Assembly: GCA_030425705.1 (NCBI GenBank)
Contig: JAUHZU010000008.1
Span: 1 to 64,000 of the forward strand
DNA: 64,000 nucleotides
Direction of reading: 5' to 3'
From: Phycisphaerae bacterium
GTDB lineage: Bacteria > Planctomycetota > Phycisphaerae > Phycisphaerales > Phycisphaeraceae
Shown here: positions 26,243-35,900 of the stretch, piece by piece
Layout: each line of letters opens with the position of its first letter
Numbering within the stretch: the first letter of the stretch is position 1
Made by a program: the position numbers and the translations under genes
The notes under the pieces: generated by a model
Database searches by the model: none
What the model saw: the letters and a program-made list of their open reading frames with translations, nothing else
What the model was told of the DNA's origin: nothing

Positions 26243-26285
26243 TATAGTAAATTTTCACTCATGCGTACCAAAAGTTTCACTATAT
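26243..26285 (-). promoter_or_regulatory. Possible operator/promoter of the catabolic operon
   Basis: An AT-rich patch in GC-rich surroundings directly upstream of the operon. On the plus strand TTTCACT occurs at 26253-26259 and again at 26275-26281, exactly 22 bp apart; TATAGT and ACTATA at the outer edges also make an inverted pair. On the minus strand TACTAT is a fair -10 about 36-41 nt before the ATG. The 22-bp spacing (two helical turns) suits a dimeric regulator. No regulator gene is adjacent. Confidence 0.45.
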
Positions 26286-27152
26286 TGATTTTTTCGCCTC
26301 GAGATGGACCAATCCGGCAGACCTGCTCCTGTTCATTCCGGCGCCTTCGCACGGGCTTCCATGCCCCCATCATCAGGGCGTGGACAGCAGCGGTCGAGAT
26401 CGCGTGGACCGAGCACTTCCCTCAGACGGGCGTGACAACCTGTCGTTTTCCCGGGACGCCTAGTGCCGACCGCAACTGCTGGACACAACAGCGGGAGTTG
26501 CGGTGGTCTCTGGGAAGGTTCGGTTCCAGAGACAGAAGTTTGCCGGCTCCACCTAGTTGCTGGGGCTAGTACTGGTGTTGGGATCCGCGTGGCCGTGCTG
26601 AGCAACTGAGAAGACCGAGGAGGCGACCGAGGCATGATGATGCTTAGTCAACACACTACCTTGACAAATGCAGCGGTTGCTAGAGCCAAGAGACTGGGTT
26701 TGTGAGGATCGCTGCTTTAGGACTGAGCGTCGACTTGCCGGTCACGGGGCCGAATGCGGAACTGGGCCTGCTCATTGTCGCGTCGGTCTTCATCTCCCCA
26801 CTCGACCAGAAGCGTGTGGTTTTCCTTCGAACAGCGCGTGCATGGGCCCTGTCGTTGGGGGTACTTGCCCCTTGCCGAAGCATTAGGTCTTCCCCCCGAT
26901 CATCTTGCACCACCGCTTGACGTTTAGGGAAGCTGAGTTCCATCCCGTTCGCGCTCTTGCGTCCCATGTCCCGTCTCTGTCTGCGTGATACCGTTCCTTC
27001 TTTCATAACTCATGTCATATACGCCAGACGTACGCGGGCTCGCGCCAGTTTTCGGACTGATTCTAATCAGAAGGGGTGGCGGGCAGACCCGATGTAGACA
27101 ACGCCATTTCAATGACTTGTGACAAAAACTGCACCCGCTTGGGGTACTGTGA
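26286..27152. other. Long non-coding or decayed stretch left of the island
   Basis: No frame here looks like a real gene: the longest frames lack ribosome-binding sites and have irregular composition. It could be eroded coding DNA. At its right edge, just left of the tRNA-end repeat, the minus strand reads a short hairpin (ACCC...GGGT at 27145-27133) and then T5 (27128-27124), where the terminator of an uninterrupted tRNA-Leu gene would be expected. Confidence 0.45.
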
Positions 27153-27165
27153 TGCCCGGGAGAGG
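27153..27165 (-). repeat. Copy of the tRNA-Leu(GAG) 3' end, candidate att site (left)
   Basis: TGCCCGGGAGAGG is identical over 13 bp to 40307-40319, the discriminator, acceptor strand and part of the T-stem of tRNA-Leu(GAG), in the same orientation. A duplicated tRNA 3' end is the mark left by tyrosine-integrase insertion. Confidence 0.7.
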
Positions 27166-27228
27166 CCGGTCTAAAAACAGATCATTCTGCCATAAACGCA
27201 GATATATAGGTTTTTATAACAGTTTTAC

Positions 27229-27286
27229 TTGCCACGAAAAATTCTCAATATTGACACATTTCGTGGCAAAAAATCGTTCCAAAATC
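27229..27286. repeat. Inverted repeat and arm-like site at the left island end
   Basis: A perfect 11-bp inverted repeat (TTGCCACGAAA at 27229-27239, TTTCGTGGCAA at 27259-27269) around a 19-nt AT-rich spacer, continuing into AAAAATCGTTCCAAAATC. The part from 27262 matches 40175-40197 apart from a 2-nt gap and two substitutions. Suggested role: integrase or regulator binding. Confidence 0.6.
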
Positions 27287-27394
27287 CCGCTGACTTCGAG
27301 GGAAACCCTGCTGTTCAAGTGGCTGGATCTGGATGTCGACGTGGTGCACAGCCCATGCTGATCATGGTGCAGGCAGGGCTTAGGCACCAGCGCG

Positions 27395-28222
27395 CTATGC
27401 CGGCGCATGAAGCACTAGCTCCGCTTCGATGGCGGAATGGTCGCTGAGCCTATCTTCGCGCCAGACATGGATGTAGCGGCAAACGCTGGCCGACACGGGA
27501 CCGCTAAGCAGCAGGTGATCGAAGCGACGCTGGGCGACGTGCGACTTCCGCCTAAGCACAAAACTGTACCCGGGCTGATGACCGTGGAGTTCCCGAAACA
27601 CGTCGGAGAACCCATGCGACTCCAGGCCGCGGAGGACGTTACGCTCGGCCGCATCCCAGCGTTGACCGTCTCCATGTCGGATGCGTCGCTTCCTCCGGAC
27701 CGTCCCATCGGGGCGGACTTTCTGGGCCCACGTGACGCAGCTACCGTCCGCCAGCTCGGACTGCGGGGTGTTGAAATCACCGCACAGGATCCTGGGGGCA
27801 TCGCTATGCCGTGCCAGGGCCGAGTAGATCCCTTCCAGCGTCTCAACCTTCTTCCAGCCGTTGCTGGAGCCGGGTGGAACATGCGCGCCATAGATCTCCA
27901 GGGCGACCCCCGGGAGGGTGACACGAACCGGGAGCACCTTCTCAGACCACGGCAGATCCAGCACGCGGTCTTCAATCCGAGTAAGCGGGTATCGGGAGAA
28001 CACCGCCACGCAGTCACGCGCCTTGCTTTGGGGTGCGCGGGGCGGGCAGGTCACTAGGGAGTGTCCCAGCCCACCCATGGACATAAGTGGGAGCAGCCGC
28101 TCCAGGGTGACCGCGGTGACTTCCTGGAGCACAACGATGTCGGGCGACCGTTCGATGACTGCGGCGGCCTGTCTCGATGCAGCGGCCACCCGACGCGCCG
28201 TGTTCCAGGAAATCAGACACAT
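27395..28222 (-). CDS. Endonuclease/exonuclease/phosphatase (EEP) family protein
   Basis: A 275-residue protein of the EEP (DNase I/exonuclease III-like) superfamily. Motifs are SWNTARR (5-11, catalytic Asn), VVLQEV with the metal-binding Glu, the His of YGAHVPPGSS, GDFNTP (Asp/Asn pair), RFDHLL, and LSDHSAIEAEL with the final Asp-His. There is no signal peptide, so it is cytoplasmic. It may cut DNA or RNA, or act as a phosphodiesterase. It is the only intact enzyme gene in the putative island and lies near its left end. Basic residues (VRRKRRIRHGDGQRW) inserted before the last third could bind nucleic acid. Confidence 0.88.
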   Translation of the reverse strand: MCLISWNTARRVAAASRQAAAVIERSPDIVVLQEVTAVTLERLLPLMSMGGLGHSLVTCPPRAPQSKARDCVAVFSRYPLTRIEDRVLDLPWSEKVLPVRVTLPGVALEIYGAHVPPGSSNGWKKVETLEGIYSALARHSDAPRILCGDFNTPQSELADGSCVTWAQKVRPDGTVRRKRRIRHGDGQRWDAAERNVLRGLESHGFSDVFRELHGHQPGYSFVLRRKSHVAQRRFDHLLLSGPVSASVCRYIHVWREDRLSDHSAIEAELVLHAPA

Positions 28223-28546
28223 GCAGCCTTCAGCCCCTAACCAATTCGTTCTCCGACATCATCCCGCCGATACACGCCCTACTAATCAGCCAGATTGGCG
28301 ATGGGATGATGACCAGTTTTGAGGCCCAGATGTCGGCATCGGGGCAGACACATTCAAAGCAACGATACCATCGCAAGAAAATCGCAGAAGACCACAGGCT
28401 GCGCCCCTTCGCCGATCTGGCTCAGCAGCCGATCAAACCATCAACGGTTCACGCATAGTAACTGGACCATAGATCCCGAGGGGGTCATGCAAATGCGGGA
28501 AGCAATACAACCCAGGACGATCACCAGAAGCTGGCTGAAAAGTGAT

Positions 28547-28915
28547 TCAGGAAATGCTTTCTTCCAAGCGTTGTCTTGCCCGCGTCGTAACCTTGGCAGT
28601 TTTTGTAGAGGGAGCGTCGGCCTTGACGCTTTGGTTGCCAAGTACGCCCGCCTGGGGCGTGGGTTTCTTGCCAACTTGGCCGCGCATTTTCTCGCGCAGT
28701 TTGTAGTGGATGCGTACACATGTGCCGTCGAGCTGCCAACGCCGATCGCAGTGCACCGCCCCCAAGGCGGAAACTCGTAGGGCATGTGCCGCTACGCGCA
28801 GCCAGTGCGGGCGAGGTAGAGGATGCCATTGACGACTTCGCGCACCTCGACGGTGCGTAGCCGGCCGCTGGGGTAGGCGCCAGCGATCAACGGAGCATTC
28901 TGTGACACTGCGCAT
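28547..28915 (-). pseudogene. Decayed IS5-type (IS427-like) transposase
   Basis: Read on the minus strand across frames, the segment gives SGRLRTVEVREVVNGILYLARTGC, a stop, then PYEFPPWG, a frame change, then WQLDGTCVRIHYKLREK and GNQSVK. These are the standard successive motifs of IS5-family transposases (VREVVNAILYVLRTGCQWR, LPHDFPPW, RWQxDGTWxRIHxxLRE, DSQSVK). The in-frame stop at the W-R position and the frame change make it non-functional. The catalytic DDE part downstream is too eroded to trace. The flanking 28223-28546 and 28916-28992 hold no other recognisable gene. Confidence 0.8.
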
Positions 28916-28992
28916 CGGCTAGGTCTATTGGGCAGAGCTTCCCTTCCATGCCTCATTTATCAGGGATACGGGGGATGTTCTCACACACGTTC

Positions 28993-31900
28993 TTAGCCAA
29001 CCGCAGTTCGTCGGTTTGACTGGCGTCGTGAAAGCACTACCGCGAGGCCGCCGAACATTATGAGGGAGCCCGGCTCGGGGACGCTGGGATCGGCTTGGAG
29101 GTCCACACCCCAACCGGCGAGAACCAGGCCCAAGTCGCTCTGACCGACCCATCCGTCACCGTCAAGGTCGCCGAGGGAGCTGTCTCCAGCCGCAACAGGG
29201 GTTTCCCATTGAGCTAGAACCAGGTCGAGGTCCTCGACCCCCACGACGAGGTCGCCATTCGCATCGCCGGTCACGTTGGCAAACGCGATGACCGCCTGGT
29301 CCTCATAGCGGATGGACCAACTTAGGAGTCCGTTGATCCCAAGGCCCGTGACCTGGCTGAACGAATCTGTCAGCGAGGCGGCTTGGATCAGAGTGACCTC
29401 ATCCCCCAGTTCAATCCCGATGAGTGAGTCAGCCTGGAGGGCCAGTGTCCCGCCAAGTTGGGCATCACCGGTCGCCTGCAGTACAACGGTGCTGGGGGTG
29501 AGCGGGTTGGCCTCAAAGCGGCTTCCGGGCTGCAACAGGAGGTCGCCGTCGATCGCCAGTCCGATGCCGCCCGACGAGACGCTCAGCGTTCCGCCCACAT
29601 CGAGCCGGTGTGCCCCGTCGAGGTCGACGGTGCCCCGTCCGATGATTGCGCCGTCGCCGATGATGCGGAGGTCAGACCCTGACGATCCGACGGTACCGTC
29701 GAGGAGCAGGTCGTATGCGACCTCGAACAGCGCGGCGTTGACCCGCAGCGTGCTCCCCCCCGTGATGATGACACCGCCGTTACTGATGAAGCTACCCACC
29801 GAGGCGTGGACCTGAGAGCCGGCTAGGATGTCGAGCGAGCCGTTGTTCACAAACGCCGAGCCGTCCCCCGCGATCACAGCATCCGACGCCACGAAGCGAG
29901 TGTCGATCCCAGAGCCGAGTGTCAGCGGGCCCATCAGTTCCCACTCCACGGCTCGACTCATCACCATAGAACCTGTGCCAGAAACCGGACCGACGCCAAA
30001 ACGCAGCGAGGAGGTCCCAGCGCTCCCGGTGGTTCGGAGGTCACCCTCGAGCGTGAAGGTGTCGGAGAACCGGACGTCAGACCCGGGCTGTAAATCAAAC
30101 GTCGTTTCCAACACGGCCCGCTGCCAGTGCACCACACTGCTGCTAGTCGCGCGGACGCGGCCGTCGCCGAACATTCGAACCTCTGAGGCGTTCATAATGC
30201 CCTCAAGGTTCAGGATGGCACCCTCTAACAGCCCGATGTCAGAAAGCAGCGCGACACTGTCCAGGGCGCTGGGCCTGCCGTCGTCGGATGGCGCGACCCA
30301 CAACGGGGTGTCGCCGTTGATCTGCCGGTTGCCGGAGATATGGCCGCCGACAAGCACAAACTGAGCAGGATGGTTGTCCATGGCGAGAACCGATCCAGTC
30401 AAATCCAGTGCGCCAGCGATCTCGATCGTCGAACCGGCCCCTTGAGGGATCAGTGACAGCTCGGAGACATGAAGGTCGTAGCCCAGCCGGAAGGTGCCTT
30501 GATTCTGTGTGAATGTACCGAGGCTGGTGGGCACGGTGCCGAGGGTGAGCCGGCCCTGATCGACGTGGATCGTGCCGCCGGTGTTGTCCCAGGCCCCGGC
30601 GAGGGTGGCCTGGCCACCGGCCATGACTTCAAGCTGGCCGGTGTTACTGAGCTGGTCGAAATCGAGTACTCCGCCGTTCGTCGCTCGGAGGGTACCGCTG
30701 TTAGCGGTTGTCCCCAGCAGGACCACCCGTCCGGTCGCGTCGTTGGCCTCGACCAGCCCTGTGTTGGTCAGCGTGTCGGCCTGTAGGGTGCCGATCGTCG
30801 CTCGGAGTGTGCCGTGGTTGTCCTGCCCCGAGCCGTCCAGCAGGAGTGTGCGGGTCGCGGCGTTCTGCAGGATCGTACCGTGGTTGGTCTGGGCCTTGAG
30901 CACCAAGTCCGGCCCGACGCCGAACGCGTCGCCGTTCTGCACCGTAACGCCCGCGCCGATGACAAGCCCGTCGCCGCCGACTTCCATCGCCTCGTCGCCC
31001 GTCACGACGACTGTCCCACCACCACTGAGCGTGTACGGCTGGGTACCGGCCCAGCGGAGTTGCCCGTTCGTACTCAGTGTGACCGTTCGGCCGGCGGCGA
31101 CGGCGAGGTCGCCCTCGATCACTGGGCCCCGGTTGGGGTGCGCACGCATGTCCCAATCGAAATCCACGATTACATCGCGTAGGAATACGCTCGGTTCGAA
31201 ATCGTAGGGCTGTGAAGCCGTCAATGTCCCACCGATGATCCGGCTCCCCGAAAGACCGAGTTGCAACGCTCCGAAGATCGTCGAGAGGTCGGCTGTTTGC
31301 CCGGTGTTGTCCCAGTCAGTGTTGTGGTGCATCCTGACCGTGGCGTTGGATGTGCCAGTCAGCGTGCCCAGGTCCGAGGTCTGGAAGTCGCCCGAGATCA
31401 CAAGCAAAGCCCCGTCGTCCAGCAACACGTTTCCAGTATTCGTCCAGTCGTCAAGGAACTCTGCCCACCAGCCGTCGCCGATATGAATAGTGCCCTGGTT
31501 TTCCCACGAACCGTTGCTCGAAACCCCCAAGTCGGCACTCCCGTTGGTCACGTCAATCGTGACGCCCTGGCCGAACACTGTGTGCCCGTCGCTAAAACGA
31601 AACTCGGTACCATTGATCGTGCCTAAAGTGCCAGTACCGGAGATCGTTTGAGGGCCATGGAACTGATAGCTTTGAAGATGGGAAAAGTCACCGTCGACCT
31701 GGAGTGTGGCGTCGTCCAGCTCTAGGCCGTTGGTGATAAACCACACCGAGCCTAGTAGGTCCAGTGATTCGATCGCTGTCCCGTCGAGCGTCGCGGTAGT
31801 GACTCGCTCAAAGTTGTTGTCCTCGACACCGCGTATCCGCCCTCCCTGGATTGTCCCACCATTCAGTTCGAGGCCAGCGATGCTGCCATCCACCAATAAG

Positions 31901-32895
31901 ACTTCGCTGGGCTGCAAACTCAGGACACCGGTAATACTGACCGTTGCGTCGTCGAGCGATTCGATGGTGCCGAGGCCACTCATTGAGAAGCTACCACCCA
32001 ACTCGAGATATGCGTTGTCGTGGACTCGGATCGTGCCGAGGTTGTTCCAGTCAGTATCGAGTTGGATGTAGGCATTACTGAAACCCTCAAGCAGGCCTGA
32101 GTTCGTGAACGAATCCGACCCGGCGTCAGCCCGAAAATCGGCCCCGTTGCCCCGGATCAAGAGGGTGCCGTCGTTTACCCAGTGGCCGCTGGTCAGGACG
32201 AGGTCGCCGCTCTGCGTGTCGATCGTCGTAGCGGCACCGATTGTCGCGGTCGCACCCGGGGAGATATAGAAAAAGCGTTCGCTATGGAGCCGGAGCGTGC
32301 CGTCGCCTGCGACCCCAGCAGCGGTGCCGGTGAACTCAATGCCTCGGCCGTTGCTGCCCGACTGTTGATAGAGATCAACGACTGCCCCGCCCGACAGTGT
32401 CAGCGTGTTTTCGACCTCAAACGAGTTGTGAGTCATCGAGAGGTTCCCGGCCAGGGTGACGCCTTCCAGGTAGAAGTAGTCGCCCGAGTCGCTGACGAGT
32501 TGGCCGTTAGACGCCGTGATCACCGCGTCCTTGATACGGCCGTTGTTCAGTTCGATGGTGCCATCGAGCAGGGCGATGTCATCGGCCGAGAACACCGCGC
32601 CGTTACGGATCAGGAGGGTGGCGTCGGCGCTATCGAGAGTCAACGTGTCCACGTCGATGTTCAGGCCACTAAGGGTCACGGTGTATGGCGAACCCGCCGC
32701 ATTGATGAGGACGTCGTAAAACGTGAACCCGGCGTTGTCGGGGAAGTCGGCCGACGACCAGTTGGCGGGGGCGTTCCAGTCGCCGTTTGCCGCTGTCACC
32801 CAGTCAGACTGAATCTGTGTTTGGCCCGTGACGTCCGCTGCATAGAGAAGGAGTGCTGCGCCTAGAAGTAAGTTAGTTTTGAAGCGTAGTGGCAT
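28993..32895 (-). CDS. Giant secreted beta-strand-repeat protein with dockerin-like end and PEP-CTERM
   Basis: A 1300-residue exported protein. A signal peptide (NLLLGAALLLYAADVTG) is followed by 'W...DWNAPANW' and then a very long array of short beta-strand units such as 'VTLSGGAVVDLYQ' and 'LTNTGLVEAND', the autotransporter-associated beta-solenoid style. Near the C-terminus are two EF-hand-like repeats (GDANGDLVVGVEDLDLVLAQW and GDLDGDGWVGQSDLGLVLAGW), like dockerin type I, then VPEPGS, a hydrophobic helix and RR: a PEP-CTERM exosortase signal. No autotransporter barrel is present. It is probably a surface or matrix fibre. GAGAGAAG precedes the ATG. It lies 72 bp downstream of a paralogous giant gene. 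Confidence 0.88.
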   Translation of the reverse strand: MPLRFKTNLLLGAALLLYAADVTGQTQIQSDWVTAANGDWNAPANWSSADFPDNAGFTFYDVLINAAGSPYTVTLSGLNIDVDTLTLDSADATLLIRNGAVFSADDIALLDGTIELNNGRIKDAVITASNGQLVSDSGDYFYLEGVTLAGNLSMTHNSFEVENTLTLSGGAVVDLYQQSGSNGRGIEFTGTAAGVAGDGTLRLHSERFFYISPGATATIGAATTIDTQSGDLVLTSGHWVNDGTLLIRGNGADFRADAGSDSFTNSGLLEGFSNAYIQLDTDWNNLGTIRVHDNAYLELGGSFSMSGLGTIESLDDATVSITGVLSLQPSEVLLVDGSIAGLELNGGTIQGGRIRGVEDNNFERVTTATLDGTAIESLDLLGSVWFITNGLELDDATLQVDGDFSHLQSYQFHGPQTISGTGTLGTINGTEFRFSDGHTVFGQGVTIDVTNGSADLGVSSNGSWENQGTIHIGDGWWAEFLDDWTNTGNVLLDDGALLVISGDFQTSDLGTLTGTSNATVRMHHNTDWDNTGQTADLSTIFGALQLGLSGSRIIGGTLTASQPYDFEPSVFLRDVIVDFDWDMRAHPNRGPVIEGDLAVAAGRTVTLSTNGQLRWAGTQPYTLSGGGTVVVTGDEAMEVGGDGLVIGAGVTVQNGDAFGVGPDLVLKAQTNHGTILQNAATRTLLLDGSGQDNHGTLRATIGTLQADTLTNTGLVEANDATGRVVLLGTTANSGTLRATNGGVLDFDQLSNTGQLEVMAGGQATLAGAWDNTGGTIHVDQGRLTLGTVPTSLGTFTQNQGTFRLGYDLHVSELSLIPQGAGSTIEIAGALDLTGSVLAMDNHPAQFVLVGGHISGNRQINGDTPLWVAPSDDGRPSALDSVALLSDIGLLEGAILNLEGIMNASEVRMFGDGRVRATSSSVVHWQRAVLETTFDLQPGSDVRFSDTFTLEGDLRTTGSAGTSSLRFGVGPVSGTGSMVMSRAVEWELMGPLTLGSGIDTRFVASDAVIAGDGSAFVNNGSLDILAGSQVHASVGSFISNGGVIITGGSTLRVNAALFEVAYDLLLDGTVGSSGSDLRIIGDGAIIGRGTVDLDGAHRLDVGGTLSVSSGGIGLAIDGDLLLQPGSRFEANPLTPSTVVLQATGDAQLGGTLALQADSLIGIELGDEVTLIQAASLTDSFSQVTGLGINGLLSWSIRYEDQAVIAFANVTGDANGDLVVGVEDLDLVLAQWETPVAAGDSSLGDLDGDGWVGQSDLGLVLAGWGVDLQADPSVPEPGSLIMFGGLAVVLSRRQSNRRTAVG

Positions 32896-32967
32896 CTTCT
32901 CTCTCGAAAGTGTGCGATGGCTGTTGGGGTTCAGTAGCGGCCGTTGTGAGGTACAGAATGGACCCGA

Positions 32968-35900
32968 TCAGGCGTGCAATTCGGTACGTCGGCGGCGTGA
33001 TAGTAAGAAGGTGCCGAGCAGGAGTGTCAGGGCGGCCGTTGGCTCAGGGACATTCCCCTGCGGCGTGATACCCTGTCCCCAATTCGCGATAACGATACTG
33101 AGGTCGGACGAGCCGACCAAGCCATCTCCCGAGACATCGCCTAGCGAGAGGTCGCCTGGTGTCACACTACCACCCCAGTTTGCCATGATGATGTCCAAGT
33201 CTTCAACACCGACATAATCGTCGCCTGAAAGGTCGCCGAGTACATCCAGCGGGACGTGGATCAGCGCACCGCCCTCGGGGAGGATCAGGCCACCCTCGTC
33301 GATAAACTGGTGGTAGTAGAGGTTCAAGCCGTTGAGATTGAGGCCCGAGCCCGCGCCGAGGACCAGCCGATCAACGTAGAGTGCTTCGTCCTGGGAGTCT
33401 GCCAACGCATTGTCGGTCTCGTCGACCAGACGGACCAGGCCGATCTGGTCATCACCTAAGACGAGTTCACTTAGCGCGAAGTTGTTGTCAAAGCCGGCGA
33501 GGACCGCGCCCATGTCCCGCCCACCGACCTCGATGTCGGCGTTACCCTCCATCAGCAGAGTGAGTTGTTCCAGCCCAGCCATATCGGCGGCCGAGGTGCT
33601 TTGCATCTCCATGGAGGCGGTGTCCAGGTGGATGGTTGCCGCCTGGACCGCGTCGAGAACGAGGTCTTCGCCAAGAATAAACCGGTCGGTAACTCGCACA
33701 CGAACCCCAGGGCTGTCCAATCGGAGGAAGACCTCGTCTCCTTCTCCGGCCAGGCGCAGAATGCCGGCTTGCAGTAACCCCCCAGACAGATCGATGAGTG
33801 AGCTGGTGCCTCGGGCGTTGAATGTACCGTCGATGACCAGCTCGCCGCCGGTCATGATGACCTGGCTGTAATGTTCGCCCTCGCTGTACTGAGGCGAGAA
33901 CATCGACAAGTCACCAGCCTGGAGCCGACCGCCGTTGATTGTGACACGCCCTCGCGCGATCGAGACCTCCCCGGACAGTTCCGCGAGGCCGTTAGTCATC
34001 TCGAAGATCGCGGGTAGGACGGTCTGGCTCGCGTCCAGACTTAGATTGATCCCCGCAAGGTGTCCGCCGGCGACGCGGAAGACGGCGTCATCATCGTCCG
34101 ATCGCAGGACCGTGGTGTAGTTTGCCTGCATCGAGCCGCCCAGGAGCTCGACCCTGCCACCCTCGCGAATGGACAAGGTCCGAACAGCAAAGCTCCCGTC
34201 GTAGATCTCGACCTTGGCGTCGGCCGTTGTAGACTTCGACTCGACTCGGAGTGAGCCGTCGGGAAGCGACACCAACCCGCCGTGCTGCTCGAACAGCGCA
34301 TCGGTGTGACTTGCAACGATGTCGATAAATCCCCGGTGGTAATCCCCGGGGATGTTGACACTGCCCGCGTTAAGAACGAAGGTGGCCGGTGCGTTTACGC
34401 CTGATGCAACAATGAGCGAACCCGGGTTCTGCTCGCTCATGTTAGGGGAGGCGAGTTGTAGGGCCCCGCCGCCCATCTGGAAGGATGCAGCTTGGCCAAC
34501 TCCACTGACGGTCAATGTTTTGGCGTTGAGTGTACCGCCGTCCATGCCCGAGATAGTGTTGTTGATCCCGACGGTGCCCTCAGGTCCCAAGTCGACTTCG
34601 ACCTCGCCGATCGTATGCAGCCCGCCAAGCAGGTGCAGCGGGCCCGAGGCCGTGGCGATGATATCGCCCTGGGCCTGGACGTGGTCGTGGTACGTACCGC
34701 TTGCGTTGAGCTGGGTGGTGTCGGGGATGAAAAGCGTGTCGCCGAGGAAGTGCGTGATACCGGCGTTACTGAAGCTGCCAAACTCCGTCGCGGTGTCAAA
34801 TCCTGCGGGGAGCGAGATGACGGTGTCGGCGAGCCCAACGATGTTGGCGTTCGCGGCGTTGAGCAGCGGATTCGCCGCGAGATTAATCAGGCCGCCCTCG
34901 GCGCGGAATGTGGCGTTGGACCCATGAAGATCTAGCGTACCATCGCTGACCAGCCCGTCTTGGATCGCAAGCGTCCCGCCGGTCAAGTCGTAGTTCCCAA
35001 ACGGCGTGATGATCAGCAACCCGAACGAGGCTATGCCTCCGGTTTGTTCGATCGCGCCGACGGCATCACTTTCCTCGCCTCCGACGACGACCGCCTGCGC
35101 GCTCAGGTTGCCACCGTTCAACTGATAGCGGGCATCGACGTTCGAAGTCCTGGCCGTCTGGAGTGTGAACTCCCCAATCACATCGACGGTGCCGGCGTTC
35201 TGCTGGAAGAGGCTCGTCACATTGGGCCCGCTCGCACCGATCCTTAGGGCACGCATCGACATCAGGCCGTTGTCTATGCGGACCAAGCCGTTGTTGAAAC
35301 GCAGCTCGCCTAGGTCCGCCGTCCCGCCGGTCTGGATAAACTCGGCACTGCCATCGTCGCCAAAGAACACAAACCCGGCCGGTGCGACACCCGAGACATC
35401 GAGCGTGCCTGCAAGCAGCTCATACCGTGCGGCACCATCGGCGGTACCGGTGCCGAGATAGAATCGGTATGCCGAAGTCACAACCCCGCCGGATTGGACG
35501 AATGTTACATCCCCGTTGCCCTGGGATGAGGCAGACGTAGCGTTGAGGCGCATCGAATCGTGGGTCGTGATACTGCCGCCTGACAACTCGTAGCGCAAGT
35601 CGGCGTCGTTGTATCTCGCGCGGAGGGTCATGAAATCCGCGACGATGTCGCCGCCGGTGTGTAGGACTGCATTGTCCTGGCCGTCGACGGTGAGGGATGT
35701 TGCGTTGAGTGTCCCGCCAGTGAACTGGAAGTCGCTGTTAAACCCCATCTCGAGTCGCTCGGAGAAGTTCGCGGTCCCGCCGGACTGGTGGTAGGCGACC
35801 TGGTTAGGCCAAGCGCGGAGGTAAAGACCGCCTGCGTTAAACGTGCCACCGCTGATCTCGATTGTGGCTGTGCCCGGACCAGCGTAAGAATCTTCGACAT

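Noticed and set aside
26680-27006. 108-codon minus-strand frame in the 26-27 kb gap
   Set aside because: No motif, no initiation signal and a low-complexity basic product; not enough to call a gene.
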